A DNA stretch of 64,000 nucleotides, taken from assembly GCA_900540475.1 (NCBI GenBank), contig UQGG01000004.1, forward strand, positions 205,146-269,145, in the 5' to 3' direction. This document shows positions 1 to 8,391 of this stretch, in pieces. This DNA is from an uncultured Robinsoniella sp. (GTDB taxonomy: Bacteria > Bacillota > Clostridia > Lachnospirales > Lachnospiraceae). The translations under genes were made by a program, and so were the position numbers. Numbering within the stretch: position 1 is the stretch's first letter; every line of letters starts with the position of its first letter. The notes beneath the pieces are model-generated. The model saw nothing but the letters and a program-made list of their open reading frames with translations, did not search any database and was not told the origin of the DNA.

Positions 1-303
1 CTCATTTAAATAGTAATAAGACTTTTTGTACAGCTTCCAACCGGTTGTTACATATCCATTATTATCAAAAAAGTAGATCTTATTTTTTATCTTTATCCAT
101 TTATTTTTTGGATATGTACCGTTCTTATACTGAAACCAGCGTCCTGTGTAATTCTGTTTCCAGCTTCCTGATGTACTTTTAACTGTTTTTGCGTTTTTCA
201 CTACATTTATAGCAGCATCCGCTTTAATGGAGGGTACACTGCCTGCAAGTCCAAAAATTAATGCCAGTGTGAGTATGACAACTGAGATTTTGATCTTCTT
301 CAT
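1..303 (-). CDS. Secreted protein with cell-wall-binding repeats (3' part cut by window edge)
   Basis: Reading the minus strand from an ATG at 303 gives 101 codons with no stop before the window edge. The first 30 residues are a signal peptide (MKKIKISVVILTLALIFGLA, then a cut near KADA). Next comes a W-x-F-x-Y-x-N-G-T-Y-P-x-N-x-W segment and an IYFFDNNGYVTTGWK segment. Such Trp/Gly/Tyr-rich units are the hallmark of choline/cell-wall-binding repeats of Firmicute surface proteins. A GAGAGG ribosome site lies 5 to 10 bases upstream of the ATG. The protein is probably exported and held non-covalently on the wall; any catalytic domain would lie outside the window. Confidence 0.8.
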   Translation of the reverse strand, partial: MKKIKISVVILTLALIFGLAGSVPSIKADAAINVVKNAKTVKSTSGSWKQNYTGRWFQYKNGTYPKNKWIKIKNKIYFFDNNGYVTTGWKLYKKSYYYLNE

Positions 304-354
304 TCTTTACCTCTCATGACCAATCATTTACTTGCTACCTGTACCACTATACCA

Positions 355-404
355 CAAAAAAATAGAAGTCTCAACTATTTTTTAAGAGAAACTTCTATTT
401 TTTT
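355..404. terminator. Bidirectional terminator after the fhs-focA operon
   Basis: An inverted repeat (TAGAAGT at 363-369, ACTTCTA at 391-397) is flanked by A-runs on the left and T-runs on the right, so it can terminate in both directions. It lies just past the stop of the formate channel gene on the minus strand. Confidence 0.75.
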
Positions 405-430
405 ACGAAATTATTAAGATTTTATTTAGT

Positions 431-1210
431 TTATTGCGCTTCTTTTTTGTTTTTGGAAATTAAATAATAGGGTATCGCCACAAATACAGCACCACCTATC
501 ATATTACCAATCGTTACCAAAGAGAGATTATAGAAATAACTGCCTATGGATATTGCGGCATCACCTTTATTCAATAAGCCTACGCCAATAATACTCATAT
601 TTGCAATACTATGTTCGCAGCTGCATATCATAAATACGTAAATGCACCAAAAAACCATAATCAGTTTTGCTACTTCATTTTTTAATTTGATACTACACCA
701 TACTGCCAGACAAACCAAAATATTACACAGAATACCTCTTGTCAGCAGTTCTACCGGTCCAAGTCCTACTTTCGTTGCTGCGGTAGAAGCAAACATTTCC
801 CCAACTGCTCCCTTGGGCACACCGGTCAGCTGAAAAACAAAAACTGATGCGATCGACCCCAGGAAGTTACCAATATAACATATAATCCATAGTTTAATTG
901 TATTACCCCATGTTACAACTTTATTAAGAGATGCAGAGGTCATTACAAAATTATTACCTGTGAACAATTCTGCTCCGGCTGCTACCACCAGACTTAAAGC
1001 CGCTGCAAATGAGAAAGCCATTACGGCCTTCATCATCGGATCTCCCGCTTCTTTCAGAGGCGTTCCCATAACAAAGGTTACAAAGGAACCAAATGAAATG
1101 AACATTCCAGCTACCATCGAGGAAATAAAATATCCAAGAGGATTATTTTTCAACAATCCATATTTTGCCTTTCCTGAATTACAAACCGCTTGAAATTCTT
1201 CCTGAAACAT
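431..1210 (-). CDS. focA: Formate/nitrite transporter family channel (FocA-like)
   Basis: The 259-residue product has the usual FNT length and six hydrophobic segments. It carries the conserved ELFTGN break of the second membrane segment (residues 81-86) and the conserved pore histidine in CEHSIANM (His200). FNT proteins are pentameric channels moving formate, or nitrite or hydrosulfide in paralogues. Substrate is inferred as formate because the gene lies directly downstream of fhs on the same strand with a 72-base gap. The pair would either supply formate to, or vent formate from, the tetrahydrofolate one-carbon pathway. The start has a strong GAGGAGG ribosome site. A hairpin sits between the two genes and a terminator follows. 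Confidence 0.9.
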   Translation of the reverse strand: MFQEEFQAVCNSGKAKYGLLKNNPLGYFISSMVAGMFISFGSFVTFVMGTPLKEAGDPMMKAVMAFSFAAALSLVVAAGAELFTGNNFVMTSASLNKVVTWGNTIKLWIICYIGNFLGSIASVFVFQLTGVPKGAVGEMFASTAATKVGLGPVELLTRGILCNILVCLAVWCSIKLKNEVAKLIMVFWCIYVFMICSCEHSIANMSIIGVGLLNKGDAAISIGSYFYNLSLVTIGNMIGGAVFVAIPYYLISKNKKEAQ

Positions 1211-1241
1211 AACAAATACCTCCTCTTTCCTTTTGATCCTT

Positions 1242-1277
1242 TTAATGCAGGACAGGTCCCCACCTGCCCTGCATTAA
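1242..1277. other. Intercistronic hairpin between fhs and focA
   Basis: TTAATGCAGG (1242-1251) pairs with CCTGCATTAA (1268-1277), with a further ACAGGT/ACCTG inner stem. There is no T-run on the minus strand, so it is more likely an RNA-processing or stability hairpin than a terminator. Confidence 0.6.
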
Positions 1278-1282
1278 TTTAA

Positions 1283-2968
1283 TTAGAACAATCCGGAAAT
1301 CTTTCCTGTCTCGTCTACGTCGATTCTTTCTGCTGCAGGTACTTTTGGAAGTCCTGGCATGGTCATGATCTCTCCGGTAAGAGCTACGATAAATCCTGCT
1401 CCTGCTGAGATCTTTAAGTTACGTACCGTTACTTCAAAGTCTGTCGGTGCGCCAAGCTTTGTCTGGTCATCTGTCAGGCTGTACTGTGTCTTAGCAACAC
1501 AGATCGGGCATTTTCCAAATCCAAGGCCTTCCAGTTCTTTTGCCTGCTTCTGTGCATTTGCTGTAAGAACTGCTTTCTTTCCGCCATATACTTTCTGTAC
1601 GATTGCATTTAATTTATCTTCGATGCTTCCCTCTAATTCATAGGAATAGTGGAATTCGCTTGGCTCTTCTACTAAACGGATAATTTCTTTTGCAAGTGCT
1701 TCGCCGCCTTCGCCGCCTTTTGCCCATACTTCAGAAAGTGCTACGTTTACGCCCAGCTCTTTACATTTTGCTTCAACCAGGTCTAATTCTGCCTTGGTAT
1801 CTGTCGGGAATGCATTAATAGCTACTACGCATGGCAGTCCGTATACATTTTTAATATTGCTTACATGTTTCAGTAAGTTTGGCATACCTTTTTCCAGTGC
1901 TTCTAAGTTTTCGTTATTTAAGTCAGCCTTTGGAACGCCGCCATTGTATTTTAATGCACGTACAGTTGCTACGATTACAACTGCGGAAGGGGTAAGCCCA
2001 GCCATACGGCATTTGATATCCAGGAATTTCTCAGCGCCAAGGTCAGCACCAAATCCTGCTTCTGTGATTGCATAATCACCTAATTTTAATGCCATCTTCG
2101 TTGCGATTACAGAGTTACAGCCGTGTGCGATATTTGCAAATGGTCCGCCGTGTACGATTGCCGGCACATGTTCCAGTGTCTGAACCAGGTTTGGTTTCAG
2201 CGCATCTTTTAACAGTGCGGTCATCGCGCCCTGGGCATTTAAGTCACCAGCGGTTACCGGTTTCTGCTCTGCGATTTTTCCATATGTATATCCAACGATA
2301 ATTTTGGAAAGTCTTTCTTTTAAATCTGTGATATCTTTAGCCAGACATAATACAGCCATGATTTCAGATGCAACGGTAATATCATATCCGTCTTCTCTTG
2401 GCATTCCGTTTGTCTTTCCGCCCAGTCCGTCAATTATATTACGAAGCTGGCGGTCATTCATATCCACACATCTTCTCCATGTGATCTTTCTTGGGTCGAT
2501 GTTTAATGCATTGCCCTGGAAAATGTGGTTATCCAGCATTGCAGCCAGTAAGTTGTTCGCTGCACCGATTGCATGGAAATCCCCTGTAAAATGAAGATTG
2601 ATGTCTTCCATTGGAACTACCTGTGCATAGCCGCCGCCTGCTGCGCCGCCCTTTACACCGAATACCGGTCCCAGAGATGGCTCACGAAGTGCTACCATAA
2701 CGTTCTTGCCCAGTTTCTGTAAACCATCAGCCAGACCTACGGTGGTTGTGGTTTTACCTTCCCCTGCCGGAGTCGGATTGATCGCTGTTACCAGAACTAA
2801 TTTTCCGTTCGGAGCATCACTTTCATTTAACAGATTGTAATCAATTTTAGCCTTGTATTTTCCGTATTGCTCAAGATATTTCTCGTCAATACCTGCTTTT
2901 GCTGCGATTTCTGTAATTGGGGACATAGTAGTCTCCTGTGCAATTTCGATGTCTGATTTGTAACCCAT
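1283..2968 (-). CDS. fhs: Formate-tetrahydrofolate ligase
   Basis: The 561-residue protein fits the family length of about 555-560. It shows the ATP-binding TPAGEGKTT loop (residues 66-74) and the family signature segments REPSLGPVFGVKGGAAGGG (95-113) and EDINLHFTGDFHAI (121-134). It makes 10-formyl-tetrahydrofolate from formate, tetrahydrofolate and ATP in the cytoplasm, feeding purine synthesis and, in acetogens, the methyl branch of the Wood-Ljungdahl pathway. The start has a GAAAGGAG ribosome site. Transcription starts some 550 bases upstream, behind a ZTP riboswitch, a regulator known for purine and folate genes. No other Wood-Ljungdahl genes are in the window, so acetogenesis itself cannot be claimed. 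Confidence 0.97.
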   Translation of the reverse strand: MGYKSDIEIAQETTMSPITEIAAKAGIDEKYLEQYGKYKAKIDYNLLNESDAPNGKLVLVTAINPTPAGEGKTTTTVGLADGLQKLGKNVMVALREPSLGPVFGVKGGAAGGGYAQVVPMEDINLHFTGDFHAIGAANNLLAAMLDNHIFQGNALNIDPRKITWRRCVDMNDRQLRNIIDGLGGKTNGMPREDGYDITVASEIMAVLCLAKDITDLKERLSKIIVGYTYGKIAEQKPVTAGDLNAQGAMTALLKDALKPNLVQTLEHVPAIVHGGPFANIAHGCNSVIATKMALKLGDYAITEAGFGADLGAEKFLDIKCRMAGLTPSAVVIVATVRALKYNGGVPKADLNNENLEALEKGMPNLLKHVSNIKNVYGLPCVVAINAFPTDTKAELDLVEAKCKELGVNVALSEVWAKGGEGGEALAKEIIRLVEEPSEFHYSYELEGSIEDKLNAIVQKVYGGKKAVLTANAQKQAKELEGLGFGKCPICVAKTQYSLTDDQTKLGAPTDFEVTVRNLKISAGAGFIVALTGEIMTMPGLPKVPAAERIDVDETGKISGLF

Positions 2969-3073
2969 AGTTAAATATCTCCTTTCATATTAACCGCTTT
3001 TGCGGTGATTTACGTTATAAATTATACTACTGTCCCCGAAAGGACATGCGTCTGCCTGCCATTCTTAACCCAT

Positions 3074-3120
3074 AAAAAAAGCAGTTGAATCATTTGCCAC
3101 TCAGCAAATAACACAGCTGC
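3074..3120 (-). terminator. Second intrinsic terminator in the fhs leader
   Basis: On the minus strand GCAGCTG...CAACTGC encloses an inner ATTTGC/GCAAAT stem and is followed by seven T. It lies 105 bases upstream of the fhs start, so transcripts from the leader promoter must pass it. It may be an attenuator controlled by the structured segment just upstream. Confidence 0.7.
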
Positions 3121-3194
3121 CCAATATCGGGACTGCCTGCTATACTGCACAAAGAAATAGCATCTGACCATACACATTCTAAATAATATAGAAA

Positions 3195-3300
3195 TAACAA
3201 TACATCTTTTACGCAGTAGCGGGAGCGATCTTATAACGCGGAAGTCTCCTTCGTTCACCAAAAGCCTCCCCCTTTGGTGACACTTTACGTATAACATCTA
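3195..3300 (-). other. Unassigned structured leader segment upstream of fhs
   Basis: On the minus strand a perfect TCACCAAA/TTTGGTGA stem encloses a G-rich loop, followed by GAAGGAGACTTC and several GCG/CGC blocks. It lies between the ZTP riboswitch and the second terminator. A 91-codon reading frame crosses it (3022-3297), but its composition is not protein-like. It could be a second regulatory RNA or an inserted repeat; I do not recognise the class. Confidence 0.4.
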
Positions 3301-3398
3301 CTCTACTTGAACACATTATTCAATTGTTAATATAGAAAGAAATAAGTCATGCAGATTTCTTTCGGATCCGGATAGAATTTTTACACCAGAAGTGTATT

Positions 3399-3500
3399 AA
3401 AAAAGGGCAACATCATAGATAACAAATGCTGCCCAGACGGTCGACCTTATCATATAATTTTGATTTCCCTGTGGTACTCCACAACTATCCGTCAGTAATC
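3399..3500 (-). promoter_or_regulatory. ZTP (pfl-motif) riboswitch with overlapping terminator
   Basis: On the minus strand the aptamer shows ACTGACGG (ending at 3489), a GTGG/CCAC hairpin followed by GGGAA, a linker, and then the diagnostic GACCGTCTGGGC (about 3431-3442). GACGG can pair with CCGTC to form the ligand pseudoknot. The last GGGC also forms the 5' strand of a GGGCAgCAT/ATGtTGCCC hairpin followed by six T (3399-3434). This is the known on-switch arrangement: ZTP or ZMP binding sequesters the strand and blocks termination. ZTP accumulates when 10-formyl-tetrahydrofolate is short, and Fhs makes that cofactor. Confidence 0.9.
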
Positions 3501-3523
3501 AAAACCTTTGTTACGATATATAT

Positions 3524-3552
3524 ACTATAAAACAAAGTTAAAAATTTGTCAA
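3524..3552 (-). promoter_or_regulatory. Sigma-A promoter of the fhs-focA operon
   Basis: On the minus strand a perfect TTGACA (3552-3547) is followed by a 17-base spacer and TATAGT (3529-3524). The expected start lies 15 to 25 bases upstream of the ZTP aptamer. Confidence 0.88.
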
Positions 3553-3581
3553 GAATTTTGTGGATATTTCACATAAAAATG

Positions 3582-5267
3582 TTACAATTGATCTCCTTTA
3601 TTGTTATATTCCATTTCAGGCTCAAATAGAACTACGCGGTTGCGGCCTTCTGCCTTTGCACGATAAAGTGCAATGTCCGCTTTCTGATACAGCGTTGTAA
3701 AGGTCGTGCCGTCTTTGGGGTACATAGATGCCCCGATACTGGCTGATATTTCAATATCTCCATTGACCCAGCGTGCAACCCTTTTGCGCAGAGTTTCCAG
3801 GCGTTTTGCAAGGGCATGGCTGCTTCCCACATTTTTCATGCAGATCACAAATTCATCCCCGCCAAGCCTTGCTATCACATCATCCGTCTTACCTGCACTT
3901 TTTAAAGTATAGGCAATTTCTTTTAATACCTGGTCGCCAATAATATGCCCGTAAGAATCATTGAGCATCTTAAAGTTGTCAATGTCCACCATTACAAATC
4001 CATGGTTATGGCGTTTTTCACTTTTCACTAACATCTTGGTCACTTTTTTCACAGCCTCCGCCCGGTTCAGAACACCGGTCAGATCGTCATTTTCCAGCCG
4101 GTACTGCAGCTGGAATTCCTCTTTCTTTTTCTCATCAATGTCGTTAAGCGCCACAAATGCAATTATATCCTTGGAATAAGGGTCCTGGATCAGCTGTATT
4201 TCTCCTCCCACCCAGAAGTAATTTCCTTCCGGGTTCAGGCGCCTGAATTCACAATGCAGAGTCTTCATTCCTTCGCAATAGCGTTTCATTAAGTAGGCAT
4301 AAGAGAACATTTCCTTGTAAATGTCCTGATCTTCTTTATATATGAAGTGTTCCCATACATATGCGGCAGCTGCCGTAAAAGAAGTCCGGGCACTTTTGGG
4401 GATCTCCCCTCCCATAATACCCTTAATATACTCCACGGTATCTCTGGTAATATTATAGCGGTAATTCATCACATTTCCTGTAAGCTGGCTCTCATAAGAG
4501 CGCTTCCACCGTTCATGTTCGATCTCTTTTTCATGGGCTTTGGTCATGTCTTCCATAGATATGACCGCATAGCGTCCATCCTCTGAGAGGGTATAGTCAT
4601 GGCGGAGCCAGACCTGCCGTTCCTGATCCGGATTCATTTTTACAATGGTCTCCGAAGACGGGATTCCCTCTTTCATTTTTTTGAAAAACGCCCGGTATTC
4701 TTCCTGGCTTTCCTCATCCACGATTCCTTCTGTTATGAATGTCTCCGGCATCTTTTCTACAACCTGGCGGTCAAAAAACGCAGCGGATTTTTCATACAAA
4801 TATAATATTTCCTCATCCAGTTCATACCGTGCCGCCATTTTGTTTGTGTGTTCCCATACGATCAGACGATAGGTCTCTTCCTGCCAGTACAGTCCCTGGG
4901 CAGCATCTTTGCGAAGGGTAAAATCCAGGCAGATACACAGGATTGCACAGGAGCGTTCGCTGTCTCCTTTACACCGGAGCATAAACCAGCCCGTATCTCC
5001 ATTTTTTTTCTTCATACGGACCTCCAGCTCCAAAGTTGCAGCCGGATTGCCGGGACAGAAACCAGCCATATTGCACATTTCTTCCCAGTCTTCCTCTAAG
5101 ACCAGTTCCTTCATTGCAGACGGCAGATCCTGCCGCTCCACATAACCCATCATTGTAAGAAAAGAGGTATTCACATAGGTCAAAGACAGCGCCTCGTCTC
5201 CCAGAAACTCACAGACTCCTGCAGGAAGTATGTCATATTGCGCATAATCAACTGTCTCATTCATCAT
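3582..5267 (-). CDS. PAS-domain diguanylate cyclase
   Basis: The 561-residue cytoplasmic protein has no membrane segment. The N-terminal 400 residues hold PAS-like sensor folds: one at about 10-125 (YVNTSFLTMMGY) and one ending near VALNDIDEKKKEE at about 390. The C-terminal GGDEF domain has an intact RLGGDEF active site (GGDEF at 469-473) and the MVDIDNFKMLNDSYGH metal/GTP segment, so it should make cyclic-di-GMP from two GTP. The product-inhibition RxxD site is altered to KTDD (460-463), suggesting weak feedback control. It is followed on the same strand by a secreted protease gene, and an EAL protein lies 3 kb away. The sensed signal is unknown. Confidence 0.9.
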   Translation of the reverse strand: MMNETVDYAQYDILPAGVCEFLGDEALSLTYVNTSFLTMMGYVERQDLPSAMKELVLEEDWEEMCNMAGFCPGNPAATLELEVRMKKKNGDTGWFMLRCKGDSERSCAILCICLDFTLRKDAAQGLYWQEETYRLIVWEHTNKMAARYELDEEILYLYEKSAAFFDRQVVEKMPETFITEGIVDEESQEEYRAFFKKMKEGIPSSETIVKMNPDQERQVWLRHDYTLSEDGRYAVISMEDMTKAHEKEIEHERWKRSYESQLTGNVMNYRYNITRDTVEYIKGIMGGEIPKSARTSFTAAAAYVWEHFIYKEDQDIYKEMFSYAYLMKRYCEGMKTLHCEFRRLNPEGNYFWVGGEIQLIQDPYSKDIIAFVALNDIDEKKKEEFQLQYRLENDDLTGVLNRAEAVKKVTKMLVKSEKRHNHGFVMVDIDNFKMLNDSYGHIIGDQVLKEIAYTLKSAGKTDDVIARLGGDEFVICMKNVGSSHALAKRLETLRKRVARWVNGDIEISASIGASMYPKDGTTFTTLYQKADIALYRAKAEGRNRVVLFEPEMEYNNKGDQL

Positions 5268-5314
5268 TTTGCCACATCTACTTTCTCTGTAAATTATGAT
5301 CAGCTGCTGCCGGT

Positions 5315-7819
5315 TTATTTTACAGTGATTTTTATAAGTCTTTTAACGCCGTTGCATTTTACCGTAATATTTGCTCCCCCCCGTCGAAGTCCGGTTACGA
5401 TACCCTTCCTGTTTACGGACGCCACTTTGGGACTTGAGGATTTATAAGTGATTTTTCCTTTTGGTACGGCAGTTGCTTTTATCGCAAACGTTTTATTCTT
5501 CTTTAATTGAACAGAAGTGTGCCGCAACTTTAGGGATGGTTCTTTTACGATTATTTTACAGGTTTTCTTTACTTTGTTTGCTGTCGCCGTAATATATGCG
5601 GTACCTTTTCGGATGGCGGTAACCTTCCCCTTTTTATCCACTTTTGCGATCCGGCTATTGCTGCTGTTCCAGCTGATTTTATTGCTGGCGCCCCGGATAT
5701 CAGCCTTTAAAGTAACCGACGTTTTTCCGGCGGTATAAAGTACCGTGGAGGTTTTATTCAGACTGACTTTTGGTTTCTTTACCGTTACCTTGCAAACAGC
5801 ACTTCTTTTTCCTGCTTTCGCCTTGATATCTGCTTCCCCAACACCTACGGCAGTAATCACACCATTTTTTACAGTTGCTATTTTTTTATTACTGCTGCTC
5901 CAGGTAATTTTCCTGGAATCTGTTGTATCCGATGGATAAAAGATTACTTTAATCTTGCTGGTCATCTTCGGTGTAAGCGTAAGTTTTTGCTTTGTCAGAG
6001 CAATGCGGTTCAGAGGGGATTTAACAGTAACCTTGCATATAGCGGTTAAATTCCCTGCCCTGGCAGTGATTACCGTGCTTCCCGCGCGCAGCCCCAAAAC
6101 TTTTCCATTTTTGTCCACAGATGCTATTTTACTGTCTTTTGAGCTCCAGATTACTTTTTTATCAACCGTTGTGTCCTCCGGATAATATGAAACCAGCAGC
6201 CTGGATGTTCCATTTTTATTTAAGGTCAGCTTTGTTTTATTTAAGTTGATTCCCTCCAGCAATGTGACTCTGGGCTGGGGATTCGGTACCGATGCATTGG
6301 ATGTAAATGCTTTAATTCGAACGCTATAGCCTTGCTGGTCCCCATCGTACCATGTATTCCCGTTCTTATTGCCCACGAAGCTCTGCCCTGCTTCCGTATG
6401 GTTTGTGATGTGCATATCACTGTATCTTGTATCTGACTTATCAATATTCAGCAGTACATTCGTCCCGCTTCGATTGGTAAATGTCATGACCACAGAGAAT
6501 TTTTCCCCTTTATCCAAATGTACTTTTTCTTTCAGCGGAATGGTATAATAACCCGAATAAGATACATTTCCCGTTTGCTCGCTGGCAAAAACCGGCAGGC
6601 CGCTTGCAGGATTTGTTTTATCTCTGACGTTTCGATAGATCTGTATCTTATAAGAGAGGTTCGGTGTCTCACTCATAAAAGAAACTGCTTCCAGAATCTC
6701 TCCGTTCCCATTTGCAGAAGCCGTCTGATAGATGTTTCCGGCGCTGTATCCATTCTGTATCCTTACATAGCCATCATAAATGGTACCGTCATACTGGTAG
6801 ATATGATCGTAATTATCCGCCGCTTCCCCTTCCATTACAAATGCATATGAGTCGCTTCGATTCAAATAATTGTCTTCATAAGAGATCCAGAAGTATCCCT
6901 GATCGCCCCAGGCACTGCCGTAACTGTTTTTCGCCAGCCAGGCTCCGTTATTGTTTGGCTTACATCCATCTGGAAAATTATCCTTGCTGTAGGTATCATT
7001 CCAGCCTACCAGAGTAACGGCATGATTCATATTCCCGTATCCCTGATAGTTATAGGCAGCAGTATTGCGGTTAAAATATGGTGACTCGTATACCAGCGAA
7101 ATATAAGACGCACCATAATTTAAAATCCATTGCTTCAGGGTTGTGCGATCCCTCGTCCCAACCCATCTGGCATTTTGCAGATGTACTTTATCCTGATAGG
7201 CGATGGCACTATTTAAGGGACGGATGGATGCCGTATTTCTTGGATAAGCCGATACCGATTCATCTGCCGCTCCTGTCCAGCTGCTCATAGCCATCACAGC
7301 CCACTGGGCATTCCCGCCAAAATCCAGATATCCCTTGTCCACATTCTGTCTGAGGTAAATCTGTACCTGATCGCCTGCCGTATTCCCAAAGGAATCAGCT
7401 GTCCGATAATATGTAAAGTAACCCAGGTGCTGTTCAGACAAATCCAGTCCGGCACTCCATCCATCTTTTATTAAGGAAGCTTCCAGCGTCCCCTGGAATG
7501 CAAACGCCCAGCAGGCTCCCCAGGGATTCTGATCCTTTACCGAAGTAATATATCCGCTATTCCTGGAATCATAAACAGCCGGAAGCGCCATCCTTGCTCT
7601 GGGCGCCCCGCCACTCTCGCTTTCCGGTATATTGTAGGGTGTCAGTTCCTTTAATTCAGGCTCCATCTCCCTTTGAGCCTGAATTTCGTCTTCTGTGAGT
7701 GGACGTCCTTTGATATAATCCACTCCCCTGTCCACATTCTGGGAGGCATAAACCGTAACCGGGAACTGAAATAGCAAAATCATTATTCCCCAAAAAATAA
7801 TCGCTTTCTTTTTTAACAT
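5315..7819 (-). CDS. Secreted papain-like (C1) cysteine protease with four Big2 domains
   Basis: I place the start at ATG 7819; the upstream GTG at 7831 overlaps the AAGGTGGAG ribosome site. The 834-residue product starts with a signal peptide ending at TVYAS. The C1 protease domain follows: oxyanion Gln and catalytic Cys in DQNPWGACWAF (Gln97, Cys103), catalytic His in MNHAVTLVGW (His266) and Asn in KNSYGSAWGDQGYFWISY (Asn298). Four bacterial Ig-like Big2 repeats (about 520-834) end the protein, each with a WSS-S-x-I-A-x-V core. Lectin-like C1 peptidases of this build are secreted by clostridia. No LPxTG anchor is seen, so Big2 domains probably hold it near the surface. The target is unknown. 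Confidence 0.88.
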   Translation of the reverse strand: MLKKKAIIFWGIMILLFQFPVTVYASQNVDRGVDYIKGRPLTEDEIQAQREMEPELKELTPYNIPESESGGAPRARMALPAVYDSRNSGYITSVKDQNPWGACWAFAFQGTLEASLIKDGWSAGLDLSEQHLGYFTYYRTADSFGNTAGDQVQIYLRQNVDKGYLDFGGNAQWAVMAMSSWTGAADESVSAYPRNTASIRPLNSAIAYQDKVHLQNARWVGTRDRTTLKQWILNYGASYISLVYESPYFNRNTAAYNYQGYGNMNHAVTLVGWNDTYSKDNFPDGCKPNNNGAWLAKNSYGSAWGDQGYFWISYEDNYLNRSDSYAFVMEGEAADNYDHIYQYDGTIYDGYVRIQNGYSAGNIYQTASANGNGEILEAVSFMSETPNLSYKIQIYRNVRDKTNPASGLPVFASEQTGNVSYSGYYTIPLKEKVHLDKGEKFSVVMTFTNRSGTNVLLNIDKSDTRYSDMHITNHTEAGQSFVGNKNGNTWYDGDQQGYSVRIKAFTSNASVPNPQPRVTLLEGINLNKTKLTLNKNGTSRLLVSYYPEDTTVDKKVIWSSKDSKIASVDKNGKVLGLRAGSTVITARAGNLTAICKVTVKSPLNRIALTKQKLTLTPKMTSKIKVIFYPSDTTDSRKITWSSSNKKIATVKNGVITAVGVGEADIKAKAGKRSAVCKVTVKKPKVSLNKTSTVLYTAGKTSVTLKADIRGASNKISWNSSNSRIAKVDKKGKVTAIRKGTAYITATANKVKKTCKIIVKEPSLKLRHTSVQLKKNKTFAIKATAVPKGKITYKSSSPKVASVNRKGIVTGLRRGGANITVKCNGVKRLIKITVK

Positions 7820-7945
7820 ATCTATCTCCACCTTGTTGCTTTTCCATGTATTCTATGCTAAACTTCTGTACATAATATTGATACCTTTGATATACAAACA
7901 TTGATCTCAAGAGCGTGTTTTATCATACTTTCTGCAAGTACTATA

Positions 7946-7965
7946 TTGCATAATGTTGCATAATG
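7946..7965. repeat. Tandem 10-base repeat in the divergent promoter region
   Basis: TTGCATAATG occurs twice head to tail between the protease gene and the GNAT gene. It may be a protein-binding site; nothing more can be said. Confidence 0.5.
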
Positions 7966-8069
7966 ACTTTGAATAAAGTGCCTGATTTCTGTGTCATAGT
8001 TATATACAATACCGTACCAAAGTTGCAGGACAGATGATACAGCATGATCTGGAAAGGAGTGTAATTATC

Positions 8070-8345
8070 ATGAACTTTACGTTTCAGAAAAATCAAATTT
8101 CCTTACACAATGCCACCAGTCAGAAGATGCTGGCTGAAGTTACTTTTCCTGATATAGACGATAATACCGTTGAAGTAAATCATACCTTCGTGGATGAATC
8201 CCTTCAGGGACAGGGCATTGCCGGCCAGCTTATGCTGGCTCTTGCAGAACATCTCCGCTGTGAGAAGAAAAAAGCGGTGCTCACCTGCTCCTATGCCCAG
8301 CACTGGTTTTCCAAACATCCGGAATATAAGGATCTTCTAAAATAA
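8070..8345 (+). CDS. Small YjdJ-type GNAT N-acetyltransferase
   Basis: The start is ATG 8070, 10 bases after an AAGGAG ribosome site; an earlier in-frame start at 8034 has none. The 91-residue product matches the short single-domain GNAT family. It has the segment VNHTFVDESLQGQGIAGQLM, where QGQGIAGQL is the acetyl-CoA pyrophosphate loop, and CSYAQHWFSKHPEYKDLL at the end, typical of this family. Family members are widespread and mostly of unknown substrate. The gene is alone, divergent from the protease, and ends 46 bases before the convergent EAL gene. Confidence 0.88.
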   Translation: MNFTFQKNQISLHNATSQKMLAEVTFPDIDDNTVEVNHTFVDESLQGQGIAGQLMLALAEHLRCEKKKAVLTCSYAQHWFSKHPEYKDLLK

Positions 8346-8391
8346 AAATGACTTTCTATTAAAAAGATCTTTTTACGTGATTTTCACGAAT

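Noticed and set aside
3022..3297. 91-codon minus-strand ORF upstream of fhs
   Set aside because: It spans two hairpins and a terminator of the leader, has an atypical Arg/Cys/Trp-rich composition and no ribosome site; structured RNA or repeat explains it better.
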